From positions 2,542,001-2,606,000 of the forward strand of contig OZ007004.1 in assembly GCA_963931105.1 (NCBI GenBank): a DNA stretch of 64,000 nt. Reading direction: 5' to 3'. This DNA comes from UMGS1590 sp900552455 (GTDB lineage: Bacteria > Bacillota > Peptococcia > Peptococcales > Peptococcaceae). Position numbers and translations under genes: made by a program. Below are positions 1-8,462 of the stretch, in pieces (the stretch's first letter is position 1; each line of letters opens with the position of its first letter). Below the pieces are notes generated by a model. It did not search any database. It was given only the letters and a program-made list of their open reading frames with translations, and had not been told where the DNA came from.

Positions 1-1338
1 TTTGAACTCGGCGCTGCCGCCGTATTTTTCTGCAATGAGACGGATGCTCGTCAACCCCTGGCCGTGGCCGTGGCGCCCGCTGGCGCGATAGCTTTCAGCG
101 TCCACATAGGTGCTCTGCCGGGCGCCGTCGTCCACACAGGCGTTTTCCACCAGCAGATAGAGGGCGTCGTTCATGACACCGGCGTTCACGCGCAGCCAGC
201 GCGCCGACGTCGGCAAACGCTCCGCGGCGTGGATGGCGTTCTCGAGCAGGTTGCCGAGGAGCACCGTGAGATCGACGACGTCGATCTTGAACCGCTCCGG
301 CAGGCCGCTGAAATGGGTGCTGACCTTGATCGCCTCGCTTTCCGCCCGCGCCAGATAGTAGTGCAGAATCGCATCCAGCGACGCATTGCCCGAGAGGGGC
401 TTTTGCTCCAGATCCGCAAAGGTCTCGGTGTAGCGCGCCAAATAGGCGGCCAGCTCCTCGTGCCGACCCGCGCTATTGAGGCTCGCGATCATGTTCAGAT
501 GATGGCGCATGTCGTGGCGAAAACGGCGAAACTCCGCCGCACCGATGCTGATCTGCTGATACTGCTCGTCGAAACTGCGCAGCTGGTCTTCGAGCCGATG
601 CTTCTCGTCGGCGAGGCGCACCTCCGAAAAGAACATCGCATAAAACATGGCATCCGTCACGATAAAGGCCATCAACAGCAGAAGCACCATCGGATCAAAG
701 CGCAGGAACAAACTCATCGCGCTTGAAAGCGCAAACACCGCGCAGCAATAGAGCAGCAGCGCAGCCATGAAATAACCGCAGGCGCGGCGCAAATGCTGCT
801 CGTCGATCGCCGCCAGCGCCGGACGCACCACCCGCTGCAGGAAAAGCGCCACCGGCGGCAGCATCACCAGGATCAGCAGGAGATAGAAGAAAACACTCGT
901 ACTACCATAAGGGGCCAGCACCTCCAGCCTGCTGCGATCGCCGACACTGCTGTAATACAGCGTCATCAACACATTCACCAGCGTGAACTGGATGGCTGCG
1001 TAGTGAATCAACAGCACCAGGACCGTGACTTTTTTGAGCGCACTTTCACGCACACTGCGGAAAAAGGCGACGCCATACAGCACCAACGCCAGCAACATGT
1101 AACCATTGCCAAAAAGCGGCATCAGGTCATTGGCCGCCTCGCACAGTTTCCAGATCAGAATCGTGCCGCACGCCAGACCAAGCCCCAGCACCAGCATCAT
1201 CAACGTATCAAAGAGCATCAAGCGGCGCCGTGCATCACGGAGCACCTCGTCGGGAAAAAACACCAGACTCAGCAGCACCACCGGCAGCGTCTGCGCCAGA
1301 AAACCGACGATTTGGTTGAAAAAATCAAAAACTGTCAT
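1..1338 (-). CDS. GHKL sensor histidine kinase (AgrC-like), C-terminus cut by window edge
   Basis: Membrane sensor kinase of an agr/LytS-like two-component system. The visible 446 codons start at the ATG that overlaps the regulator stop (ATGA). The first ~200 residues are a run of hydrophobic segments, about six membrane spans. A dimerisation segment follows with the H-box RHDMRHHLNMI (probable phosphorylated His), then the N-box LLGNLLENAIHAAE and a G-box HGQGLTSIRLIAEKYGG of the HATPase_c domain. No LysM, PAS or HAMP domain is visible. The pairing with the upstream LytTR regulator is typical of peptide-sensing systems; the signal is unknown and no AgrD-like peptide gene was recognised nearby. 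Only the extreme C-terminus is missing. Confidence 0.9.
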   Translation of the reverse strand, partial: MTVFDFFNQIVGFLAQTLPVVLLSLVFFPDEVLRDARRRLMLFDTLMMLVLGLGLACGTILIWKLCEAANDLMPLFGNGYMLLALVLYGVAFFRSVRESALKKVTVLVLLIHYAAIQFTLVNVLMTLYYSSVGDRSRLEVLAPYGSTSVFFYLLLILVMLPPVALFLQRVVRPALAAIDEQHLRRACGYFMAALLLYCCAVFALSSAMSLFLRFDPMVLLLLMAFIVTDAMFYAMFFSEVRLADEKHRLEDQLRSFDEQYQQISIGAAEFRRFRHDMRHHLNMIASLNSAGRHEELAAYLARYTETFADLEQKPLSGNASLDAILHYYLARAESEAIKVSTHFSGLPERFKIDVVDLTVLLGNLLENAIHAAERLPTSARWLRVNAGVMNDALYLLVENACVDDGARQSTYVDAESYRASGRHGHGQGLTSIRLIAEKYGGSAEFK

Positions 1339-2065
1339 GGCCGCTCCTCCAATTTACGGAACATAAAGTCGTTGTAGCGACGGCGCACCTCCGCCTTTTC
1401 GCGCCGACTGATGAGCACCTCCGTGCCATCCTTGAGGCGACAGGTGTCGCCGTCGAGGCTGAGGATGAACGCCATGTTGACGATGAGCCCGCGCGACAGC
1501 CGCAGAAACTGCCGAGGATCGAGCTTTTCCTCCGTGCTGGCGAACGTCGCCGCAAAAAAGAGCGGCTGCGTCTCCTGCTCCAGATAGATGTCCACGCCGC
1601 GGTTCGCGCTCTGCACCTTGTTGATGCGTTGCATCGGCAGATGCAGCGAATCCTTCGCGTTCTCCAGGCAAAGCATTTTCACCGGCCGCCGCACGCGGCT
1701 GAAATAGCGCTCGAACAACACCCGCAAGCCCTTCGCCTCCACCGGCTTCAGCAGATAATGCACCGCGTCCAGGTCAAACGCCTCCACAGCAAACTCGCGC
1801 GCCGTCGTGAGAAACGCCAGCTGCACCCGTGGCAGCAGTATCCGCGCCTGCCGTGCCGTGGCGATGCCATCCAGCCCCTCCATATAAATGTCCAGCAGCA
1901 GCAGATCATAGCACACCCCGCTCTGAATCGCCGCCAACAGCCGCTCGCCACTGTTAAAACTCTCCGTGATCGCCGCCATCTCCAGCTCCGCCAACACCCC
2001 TCCATCACCTCGCGCAAACGTGCCAAATCCGCCGGCTCATCCTCACAAATGCCAATGCGCAACAT
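1335..2065 (-). pseudogene. LytTR-family response regulator with an apparent 1-base frameshift
   Basis: Partner of the GHKL kinase. The natural N-terminus MLRIGICEDEPADLARL (acidic pocket E-D-E) begins at 2065 but runs into another frame after about 23 codons. The rest of the receiver (phospho-acceptor Asp in LLLLDIYMEGLDG, switch-region Lys in YLLKPVEA) and a C-terminal LytTR DNA-binding domain (FLRLSRGLIVN) are in the frame ending at 1335. The frames join at a run of four G's on the coding strand (1997-2000); one extra G would give a 243-residue protein, normal for the family. A GTG at 1997 could start only a receiver lacking its acidic pocket. This is either a true inactivating indel, phase variation in the short tract, or a sequencing error. 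Overlaps the kinase start by 4 nt. Confidence 0.8.
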
Positions 2066-2136
2066 GCCATCCACCTCCTTCAATCGTGTTGCCTCTATTA
2101 TAACAAAGAATTCCCCCACACAAACACCACTCATGC

Positions 2137-2169
2137 CAAAAAACGCCCGCCAGTCAGAGCCAGCGGGCG
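2137..2169 (-). terminator. Intrinsic terminator of the M13 peptidase gene
   Basis: On the minus strand a CGCCCGC/GCGGGCG stem (2144-2150 with 2163-2169) is followed by six T's (2138-2143). It lies just past the peptidase stop codon. Confidence 0.8.
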
Positions 2170-2183
2170 AATGTCACCGTTTC

Positions 2184-4643
2184 TCACCAAATGCCGACGC
2201 GGTCTTCCGGCGCCACATACATGCCGTCGCCCGGCTGCACGTCGTAGGTGTCATAGAAAGCGTCGCAGCTGGAGAGCAGGCGATTGACGCGCACTCCACC
2301 AAAGCTGTGGGAATCTGTCACTGTAAGATACGCCAACCACTCGCGTGAGTCGGTATCAACAAACATCCGCGCCATTTCCTCAAAGAATGCCTTATAGTCA
2401 AAGTCCGGCTGTGTGGCAGCGATGTCCATGAGGCAGTTCATGGCGCCAAGATCAGCGATGTTTTCGATAAGTGTCAGACCGCCATCGGTGGCAATACCCG
2501 GCGCACACTCCCAGCCGTCGTAATAGGCGACGACCTCCTCGCAGAGAGCATCAAACTGCGCCCGGTCGGCGTCGGTCCACCAGTTGCTCAGGTTGCCGGT
2601 TTCATCATAATTGGCGCCATCGTTGTCAAAGGCATGGGTGATTTCATGCGCAATGGTAATACCCAAGGTCGCAAGGTTTTCTTCCTCTGACGCGATCGGA
2701 TCGTACACAGGCGCCTGCAGCCCTGCCATCGGCAGGATCACCGCATTCACCTCCGGGGTGTAAACCCAGTTGTCTGCAATCGTACCACCGATGCCTTGCC
2801 AAACGTACTGCTCTACGTTCACAGGCATGCTGCCACGCTGCACATCAGCGGCCAGCTTGGCCTTACGAATGGCCATGGCATTGGCAAAATAGCTGCCGCC
2901 GTCCTCCGGCGCCAGAATAGCTGCCTCGTCCAGTGCGCTGGCGGCGTTCGACGCATCCGGTCCGCCGATGTAAAAGTCCATCGCCTCCAGCTTGCGCAGC
3001 GCCATCTCCTTCGTCGCATCGCTCATCCAGTCGAGGGCTTCGATGCGTGCGCGAAAGACATCGCGGATCTCCTCGCACATCGCGCGCACATCCGCCACCG
3101 TGTCATCGTTGCCATAGGTTTCCATGTAAAGCTGGCTGACATAATCGGTCATATCGTTCCTCACTGCGTCAAGCGCCTGCGCGTCAAGGTTCTGCAGATA
3201 GCTGCCATCAAGCACATAGTTCAGGTCGGATCTCGCCTGGGTGAAGGCCTCACTCAAGTAGGGGGCTGCTTCCACAATCACCTTCGTATAGAGATAGTCC
3301 CTGATGGTTTCCAGCGATGCCTCGTTTAACTGTGCCGCCAGGACCTGCAAACGTTCCGGATATGTGACACAGACCTGCTCAACGTCCTCATAGCCAAGCT
3401 GCTGCAGCATCCCGTAAACATCCACCGAGGCAAAGAGCGCCTCCACCTCGTCCCAGGAAAATGATGTTTCCGCATAAGCACCCGGCTCTGCCAGCGATCT
3501 TTCAAAGGTCATATAATTTTCTGCCATGCGGGCTGCGTCGTCTTCACTCTTGCCGGAGAGGGTCAACAGCGTCGCCAGATAGCGCACACAGGCATCATAG
3601 GCGGTGGGATTGCTGCCGTCGTAAACATCCACAGTGGTCAACGGTGTCGCTGCTTCCAGCACTAACATATAGTGCGCGCTGTCCCAGAGATTGGGCGCAT
3701 AGCCCATGTCAAACATCAGTGAAAGGCCCGTCTTCGTATCGTCCAACAGCGACAAATTGTAAAGGTCCTCTACGCTCTGCGCCACTGCGATGGCGTCCAG
3801 ATCGTCAGCGATCGGTGCGATGCCGGCAGCGTTACGCCCTTCTGCATCCCTGATGCTGCTGTCATACGCTTCCAGCTTACGCGCTCTGGTGTCGGTCAAC
3901 GTCCCTGCGTTTACCTCATCATACAAACTTGAGAGCATGTCACCCACCTGGGAATAAGTGATATCACCGGTCTCATAAAAAGTTCCTGTATAGTCCCATA
4001 CCTCTGCGTTGTCAAGATGCTCCTTATTCGCCGTGGCATAGAAATCATCCCGTTCGTTGCTGCCAAAAAGGGCGTAGGTGCGGCGGATGAAAAGTTCCAT
4101 CTGGTGCACCGTCACAGCCTCGTTCGGCGAGAACACGCCCGGCGCTGTGCCCGCGACAAGACCAGCCTCAAACACCGGCGCCAGCGTCTCCGCCGCCCAG
4201 GCCGGAACATCGCTGAAGCTGTCCGCCGGTATCGCCTGCGCCGCGTTCACACCCTTGCGCTCTGGCAAAGGCCCGAAGGCACGCGCCAACATCACCAGCG
4301 CTTCCGCGCGGGTCACACTCTGGCCTTCGCAAAGATCGCCATCCTCGTAGCCGCGGATGATGTCCTCCTTCGTCACGCTCGGGTTGTAGTCGTCCGCTGC
4401 AGCGAGCAGCATCTCCACCACTTCGCCACGCGTCGCCGCGCGATCTTCCGCCCAGGCCACCGCACCGTTGGTGCGCGCCTGAACGCTTGTTTCCGCCTGC
4501 TGTGACAGTCTCTCGTGCGACGATAGCGGCCCGACAGGCTGCACCACTTCGGCTTGCGCCGACGGCAGCGGCGCCACGCCAAGCAGCAGCGCCACGGTCA
4601 GCAGCGCCGCCAGTGTGCGTCTGAGCCATTGTTTCATTGTCAT
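2184..4643 (-). CDS. SLH-domain M13 family zinc metallopeptidase (PepO/neprilysin-like)
   Basis: Secreted endopeptidase likely tethered to the cell wall. A signal peptide (MKQWLRRTLAALLTVALLL, cleavage near AQA) precedes two SLH-type repeats at about residues 60-190 and the M13 fold. Zinc site: HEITH near residue 668 with the glutamate in ENIADLGA near 727; NDGANY and a C-terminal aromatic end (VGIW) also fit M13. At 819 residues it is longer than free PepO (~630-700) because of the SLH region. The start is chosen for AGGAGG six bases upstream. M13 enzymes cut short peptides; the natural substrate is unknown. The next upstream gene is another SLH protein, suggesting a surface-protein cluster. 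Confidence 0.92.
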   Translation of the reverse strand: MTMKQWLRRTLAALLTVALLLGVAPLPSAQAEVVQPVGPLSSHERLSQQAETSVQARTNGAVAWAEDRAATRGEVVEMLLAAADDYNPSVTKEDIIRGYEDGDLCEGQSVTRAEALVMLARAFGPLPERKGVNAAQAIPADSFSDVPAWAAETLAPVFEAGLVAGTAPGVFSPNEAVTVHQMELFIRRTYALFGSNERDDFYATANKEHLDNAEVWDYTGTFYETGDITYSQVGDMLSSLYDEVNAGTLTDTRARKLEAYDSSIRDAEGRNAAGIAPIADDLDAIAVAQSVEDLYNLSLLDDTKTGLSLMFDMGYAPNLWDSAHYMLVLEAATPLTTVDVYDGSNPTAYDACVRYLATLLTLSGKSEDDAARMAENYMTFERSLAEPGAYAETSFSWDEVEALFASVDVYGMLQQLGYEDVEQVCVTYPERLQVLAAQLNEASLETIRDYLYTKVIVEAAPYLSEAFTQARSDLNYVLDGSYLQNLDAQALDAVRNDMTDYVSQLYMETYGNDDTVADVRAMCEEIRDVFRARIEALDWMSDATKEMALRKLEAMDFYIGGPDASNAASALDEAAILAPEDGGSYFANAMAIRKAKLAADVQRGSMPVNVEQYVWQGIGGTIADNWVYTPEVNAVILPMAGLQAPVYDPIASEEENLATLGITIAHEITHAFDNDGANYDETGNLSNWWTDADRAQFDALCEEVVAYYDGWECAPGIATDGGLTLIENIADLGAMNCLMDIAATQPDFDYKAFFEEMARMFVDTDSREWLAYLTVTDSHSFGGVRVNRLLSSCDAFYDTYDVQPGDGMYVAPEDRVGIW

Positions 4644-4684
4644 ACGGTTCCTCCTTTTTCATCGTTCTGAAACAGAGCGTCCGC

Positions 4685-4712
4685 AGACCGACGTTCCATC
4701 CTGCGTCGGTCT
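4685..4712. repeat. 9-bp inverted repeat between the two SLH genes
   Basis: AGACCGACG (4685-4693) pairs with CGTCGGTCT (4704-4712). There is no T-tract on either side, so it is either a weak terminator or an mRNA-processing/attenuator hairpin between the SLH protein stop and the peptidase start. Confidence 0.45.
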
Positions 4713-4729
4713 ACGGGCATTCTCCTTCG

Positions 4730-6514
4730 TCATTGAATCACACTCAGCGCCGTATAGACATTGAGCGCCTCATTCCCTTTGTAAAATACAATCTCAAAAG
4801 GCACTACGGGACCATTGCTGGCGGCTGTCGCTGTCAGCGTAACAGTGCCGCTTTCTGTCAGCATGTCTGTGTCGCAGCTGACATAGTCCGAATCACAGAG
4901 AATCTCGGCACGATCGGCATAGACACCATCGAGAACCACCTCAAACTCATAACTCCCCTCAACCTGCATCAGATCATTTTCAACCGTCATTGAGGTCACA
5001 CCATAAGGTTCCACCGTGAACTGCCAGTCTTCCGGCAGGACTTCTTTATTCAACCGGCCTTGGCCATCACTCAGAGCGCCAGCATCCAAATGAACACTGT
5101 ACGCCCCCTCTGGCAGTGTCTCATCCAGAGTCACGGAAACAACGCTCAACGCATCGGCATTATACCACGCACTCATGTCATCAAACTCCGCTTCGGCCAG
5201 CGCTTCATCAATAATTGCGTAATTTTCATCTACCAGATCCACCGTCGCATACACATCACCATTGCCGTCATAAATCGTCAGCGTACCGCCCTCAATGTTG
5301 ACCTCATCCTTCATCACATAGAATGATATCATATTTACACCGAGCATCGTTGGTCCATCAGGCGCCAATACGACGACGCCAAGCGAATCGTCCGATACAT
5401 GGTTGGTCGTGTAAGCTGCTTCATAATCCCAGCGGAAAGTCGGCATCAGATAGAAATGTACATCGCCATTGTCAATGACGAGCTTGCCGCCATCTGGCGC
5501 GGTGAAGCAGACATAGGTTGCACCGTTGGCCTGAAGGCTTTCGGCGACGCTGTTAAAGACGGTGTAAATCCAGTCTTCCACATCGTAGACATGGTAGACG
5601 TCTTTCTGCTCTTCCGGCGGCTGGCCATAGACACCGCTGTCGGCGGCGAAGGCGACGGTGGCGATGCCGTCTTCATCGACGCTGACAGGGTTCGCCAGGT
5701 CGAGGTTCCAACCGGTTTCTGCGGCCAGCGCGGCGATCACGTTGTCCGGGGTGACGTCATCAACGGCGGCTTCCACGGTTTTCAGGTTCTCTGGCTTGCC
5801 GATCTTGAGCTGTACGGTCTCGCCTTCCGGGTCCACTGGTGCCGTGTCATCTTCCAGATAACGCTGGAAGATGGCGGCCACCTGCGCACGGGTGGCAGCG
5901 CTCTGTGGATCGATCGTCGTCGCAGTCATGCCGTTCACATAGCCTTCGGCGTTGGCCCAGCTCAGCACTTCTTCTGCCCAGTCGCTGATCGTTGCAGCAT
6001 CGCTGTAGCCGCTGAGATCGGCGCGGGCGCTGACGTCTTCGCCCTTGTACGCGGCGTATTTATAAAGGGTGGCGGCGAGCTGTTCGCGGGTGATCGGGTC
6101 GTTTGGCCCGAAGGTGCTGTCGCTGTATCCGGCCATGACACCATTTTCACGTGCCCAATAGACAGGCATGGCATACCAGGCATCCCCTTCCACATCCTCG
6201 TATGGATAGCCGAGGTTGCCCTCGCTCAGGTCCGGACTGCCTTCGAGACGATAGAGCACGCTCACGATCATCGCGCGGGTCATGGTCACGTTTGGTGCAA
6301 ATTCTGTCGCGCTGGTGCCGGTCATGATGCCGGTGTCGTACGCATACACCACTGGATCATAGAACCAGTCGCTTTCTGCCACATCCGTGAACGGCAGCGT
6401 CGGTGCCGGTGTGTCCGGCGTTATCGGAACATCCGTGTTTTCTGCTGCAAACGCTGGTACGCTTGTCGCCATCATCGCACCTATCAGCACGGCGCTCAAC
6501 CATTGTCGTTTCAT
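4730..6514 (-). CDS. SLH-domain surface protein of unknown function
   Basis: Signal peptide (MKRQWLSAVLIGAMMATS, ending AFA), then three SLH repeats at about residues 40-215, recognisable by FTDVAESDWFYD, ITREQLAATLYKYAAY and TRAQVAAIFQRYL. SLH triplets bind pyruvylated secondary wall polymer, so the protein should be anchored at the surface. The remaining ~370 residues are acidic and beta-rich with no domain I can name. Start at 6514 rather than 6523 because AAAGGA then lies nine bases upstream. Transcribed toward the SLH-M13 peptidase, with only a small hairpin between them, so they may be cotranscribed. Confidence 0.85.
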   Translation of the reverse strand: MKRQWLSAVLIGAMMATSVPAFAAENTDVPITPDTPAPTLPFTDVAESDWFYDPVVYAYDTGIMTGTSATEFAPNVTMTRAMIVSVLYRLEGSPDLSEGNLGYPYEDVEGDAWYAMPVYWARENGVMAGYSDSTFGPNDPITREQLAATLYKYAAYKGEDVSARADLSGYSDAATISDWAEEVLSWANAEGYVNGMTATTIDPQSAATRAQVAAIFQRYLEDDTAPVDPEGETVQLKIGKPENLKTVEAAVDDVTPDNVIAALAAETGWNLDLANPVSVDEDGIATVAFAADSGVYGQPPEEQKDVYHVYDVEDWIYTVFNSVAESLQANGATYVCFTAPDGGKLVIDNGDVHFYLMPTFRWDYEAAYTTNHVSDDSLGVVVLAPDGPTMLGVNMISFYVMKDEVNIEGGTLTIYDGNGDVYATVDLVDENYAIIDEALAEAEFDDMSAWYNADALSVVSVTLDETLPEGAYSVHLDAGALSDGQGRLNKEVLPEDWQFTVEPYGVTSMTVENDLMQVEGSYEFEVVLDGVYADRAEILCDSDYVSCDTDMLTESGTVTLTATAASNGPVVPFEIVFYKGNEALNVYTALSVIQ

Positions 6515-6623
6515 ATCGATCATTCCTTTCTGTCCTGCGCCAAGCAGCGCAAATTTTCATATTTGTTTTTTATTTTATCACAAACACGCCCTTAAAGCAC
6601 CATCGTGTGTATAAAACCTTCAT

Positions 6624-6662
6624 CAAAAACGCCCACCGTCTCGCAAATGCGAAACAGTGAGC
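6624..6662 (-). terminator. Intrinsic terminator after the YxeA-like gene
   Basis: On the minus strand an imperfect 15-bp stem (6631-6645 with 6648-6662, including G-U pairs) is followed by GTTTTT. It closes the two-gene unit 7128-6686. Confidence 0.7.
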
Positions 6663-6685
6663 ATCGTTGCCTGTTCTGCTGTGTT

Positions 6686-7027
6686 TTATCCGCGGAAGCG
6701 GGCGGCTGCCTGCGGCGGCATGTCGGAAAGCTGAACTTCTTCCCAGCTGACGACGCCACGCAGGGGCGCAACGGTGAGCTTGAGGTACGCGCTGTCGCGC
6801 AGGACGCGTTCGGTGCGGAAGGTGATGCTTTCTTCCTGGCCATTCGCATCGCAGGCAGTGAGGGTGTATTCGTGGGTCATGCCGGCGTCGGGGGTGATGG
6901 CGACGCAGTGGTCGTTGTCAATCTGGGTGTACACGTCGCGGCTGCCGATGCCGCTCCAGAAAAGAACGACGGCGGCGGCGCACAGCAGCACGATGGCGGC
7001 AAGAACGATGTGAACAAGGCGTTTCAT
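6686..7027 (-). CDS. YxeA family (DUF1093-like) small secreted or membrane protein
   Basis: 113 residues with one N-terminal hydrophobic segment (residues 5-27) that may be a signal anchor. The remainder fits the YxeA/DUF1093 pattern: YTQIDND, YTLTACDANGQE, an LRDSAYLKLTV strand and SWEEVQLSDMPPQA. The family is widespread in Firmicutes and has no firmly established biochemical role; small domains of this type act outside the membrane. Its ATG shares a base with the stop of a 33-codon upstream reading frame (TGATG), so translation is probably coupled. Family assignment is from pattern memory, not a search. Confidence 0.65.
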   Translation of the reverse strand: MKRLVHIVLAAIVLLCAAAVVLFWSGIGSRDVYTQIDNDHCVAITPDAGMTHEYTLTACDANGQEESITFRTERVLRDSAYLKLTVAPLRGVVSWEEVQLSDMPPQAAARFRG

Positions 7028-7128
7028 CAGCGCAGCCCCCTTCCAGTGTCAAAGCGCTCTGGAGCGGCGGCAAGCAGACAGCCTCCGAGGGCCAGCAGAA
7101 CGAGGAAAACGGTGAACAGTTTTTTCAT
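7027..7128 (-). CDS. Small 33-residue peptide, signal-peptide or lipoprotein-like
   Basis: ATG at 7128 with AAAGGAG nine bases upstream. The peptide begins MKKLFTVFLVLLALGGCLL, a charged start, hydrophobic core and lipobox-like LGGC, then about 13 residues ending TGRGLR. The stop overlaps the YxeA-like start. It may be a tiny lipoprotein or a leader that couples translation of the next gene. Support is the ribosome site, the signal-like composition and the TGATG overlap; no homology is claimed. Confidence 0.5.
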   Translation of the reverse strand: MKKLFTVFLVLLALGGCLLAAAPERFDTGRGLR

Positions 7129-7221
7129 GGTGAACAGCTCCTTTGTTTGATCTGTTCACAGTTTACCAGGCAAAGCTTACCGGGCGATGACGGCGGGCTT
7201 ACGATTACCTTACGATGGCAC

Positions 7222-7264
7222 AAAAAAACGAGCACAAGCGGCGCAAACCGTTTGTGCTCGTTTT
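7222..7264 (-). terminator. Intrinsic terminator of the pheST-lgt-dtxR cluster
   Basis: A 12-bp stem AAACGAGCACAA/TTGTGCTCGTTT (7226-7237 with 7252-7263) with a run of T's on the minus strand (7222-7228) directly after the regulator's stop codon. Confidence 0.9.
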
Positions 7265-7265
7265 G

Positions 7266-7664
7266 TTATACCTGTGGGTGTGGGTGCGCGCGATAGACGG
7301 CGAGCTTTTCTTCAATTTTCTTCACAGTCTCGTCGCTGACGATGTGCTCAATGCGGCAGGCATCTTCCTCTGCCGTTTCCTCGGAAACCCCGAAGATCTC
7401 TGTGAGCATATCCTTGAACAGCTGGTGACGGCTGGCGACGCTTTCTGCCCTGGCGAGGCCTTCGTCGGTGAGATGGACAAACTTGCGCCCATCCATGTAG
7501 ACGAGCCCTTTCTCGCTGAGGATCTTCATGGCGCGGCTGACGCTTGGCTTGGAATAATCAAGGTCGCGCGCAATGTCGATGCTGCGCACCTGTCCCAGCT
7601 GCTGCTTCAGACGCAATATGGTCTCCAGATAGTCTTCGCCGGATTCATATATTTCATTATTCAT
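7266..7664 (-). CDS. DtxR/MntR-family metal-dependent transcriptional regulator
   Basis: 132 residues: an N-terminal winged helix (GEDYLETILRLKQQ, then IARDLDYSKPSVSRAM as helix-turn-helix) and a dimerisation/metal-binding half (ASRHQLFKDMLTEIFGV, EEDACRIEHIVSDETV). The EDACRIEH segment with the downstream HPHP supplies the usual Glu/His metal ligands of manganese- or iron-sensing members. There is no C-terminal SH3/FeoA-like domain, so it resembles the short MntR type. It lies six bases after lgt and ends the cluster; no metal transporter is adjacent, so its targets are elsewhere. Whether it senses Mn or Fe cannot be told here. Confidence 0.88.
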   Translation of the reverse strand: MNNEIYESGEDYLETILRLKQQLGQVRSIDIARDLDYSKPSVSRAMKILSEKGLVYMDGRKFVHLTDEGLARAESVASRHQLFKDMLTEIFGVSEETAEEDACRIEHIVSDETVKKIEEKLAVYRAHPHPQV

Positions 7665-7670
7665 CGGGGA

Positions 7671-8453
7671 TCATCCTTTCCTCTGCCTGATTTCCAGAAT
7701 CTCTGCCCGGCTCGGCGCTTTTTTGCGGCGGAGGGCGGCGATGACAATGCTCGCCACGATGGCGACGATGCACACCACCTGCGCCATGCGCAGCGGCCCG
7801 AGCATGAGGCTGTCTGTGCGAAATCCTTCTATAATAAAGCGACCCACAGAGTAGTAGACAAAATACAACAATGCGATATCGCCTTCTTTTAGTTTAGGGC
7901 TTCGCGACGCTAAAATCAATAGGAAAAATCCGATGATGTCCCAGATGCTCTCATAGAGAAAGGTCGGGTGGCGATACGCGCCATCGATATACATCGCCCA
8001 GGGAACAACGTCGGGACTGACCTCGTAGCCGTAGGCCTCCTGGTTGAAAAAATTTCCCCAGCGGCCGATGGCCTGGCCCAGGATGAGATAGGGCGCGATG
8101 ATGTCCAATAGCTGCCAGATGCGCAGCCGGTAATGCCAGGCGCAGACGGCACAGGCGAGGATCCCGCCGATGACGCCGCCATGGATGGCAAGCCCGCCGT
8201 GCCAGGTGGCGATGATCTCCAGAAGGCTCTTGTCGCGGTAATAATCCCACTCGAAAACAACGTAGTAGGCGCGCGCGCCGACAATGGCGCAGATGATGAC
8301 GGCGATCACGAGGTTTAAGAAATGGTCCTCGTCAATGCCCTGGCGCTTGGCTTCGCGCAAAGAGCCCCAGACGCCGATAAGGAAGGCTGCGGCGATGAGG
8401 ATGCCGTACCAGTGCACGGCGATGGGGCCGAAGTGAAATGCGATCGGGTCCAT
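7671..8453 (-). CDS. lgt: Prolipoprotein diacylglyceryl transferase
   Basis: Integral membrane enzyme that transfers diacylglycerol from phosphatidylglycerol to the lipobox cysteine of prelipoproteins, the first step of lipoprotein maturation. 260 residues with about seven membrane spans. Family hallmarks are present: HGGLAIHGGVIGG (essential His), the Lgt signature GRWGNFFNQEAYG, and the C-terminal RFIIEGFRTDSL. The start has GGAG five bases upstream and lies nine bases after pheT. The linkage to pheST is probably just shared transcription. Confidence 0.96.
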   Translation of the reverse strand: MDPIAFHFGPIAVHWYGILIAAAFLIGVWGSLREAKRQGIDEDHFLNLVIAVIICAIVGARAYYVVFEWDYYRDKSLLEIIATWHGGLAIHGGVIGGILACAVCAWHYRLRIWQLLDIIAPYLILGQAIGRWGNFFNQEAYGYEVSPDVVPWAMYIDGAYRHPTFLYESIWDIIGFFLLILASRSPKLKEGDIALLYFVYYSVGRFIIEGFRTDSLMLGPLRMAQVVCIVAIVASIVIAALRRKKAPSRAEILEIRQRKG

Positions 8454-8462
8454 CGTCGCTCC

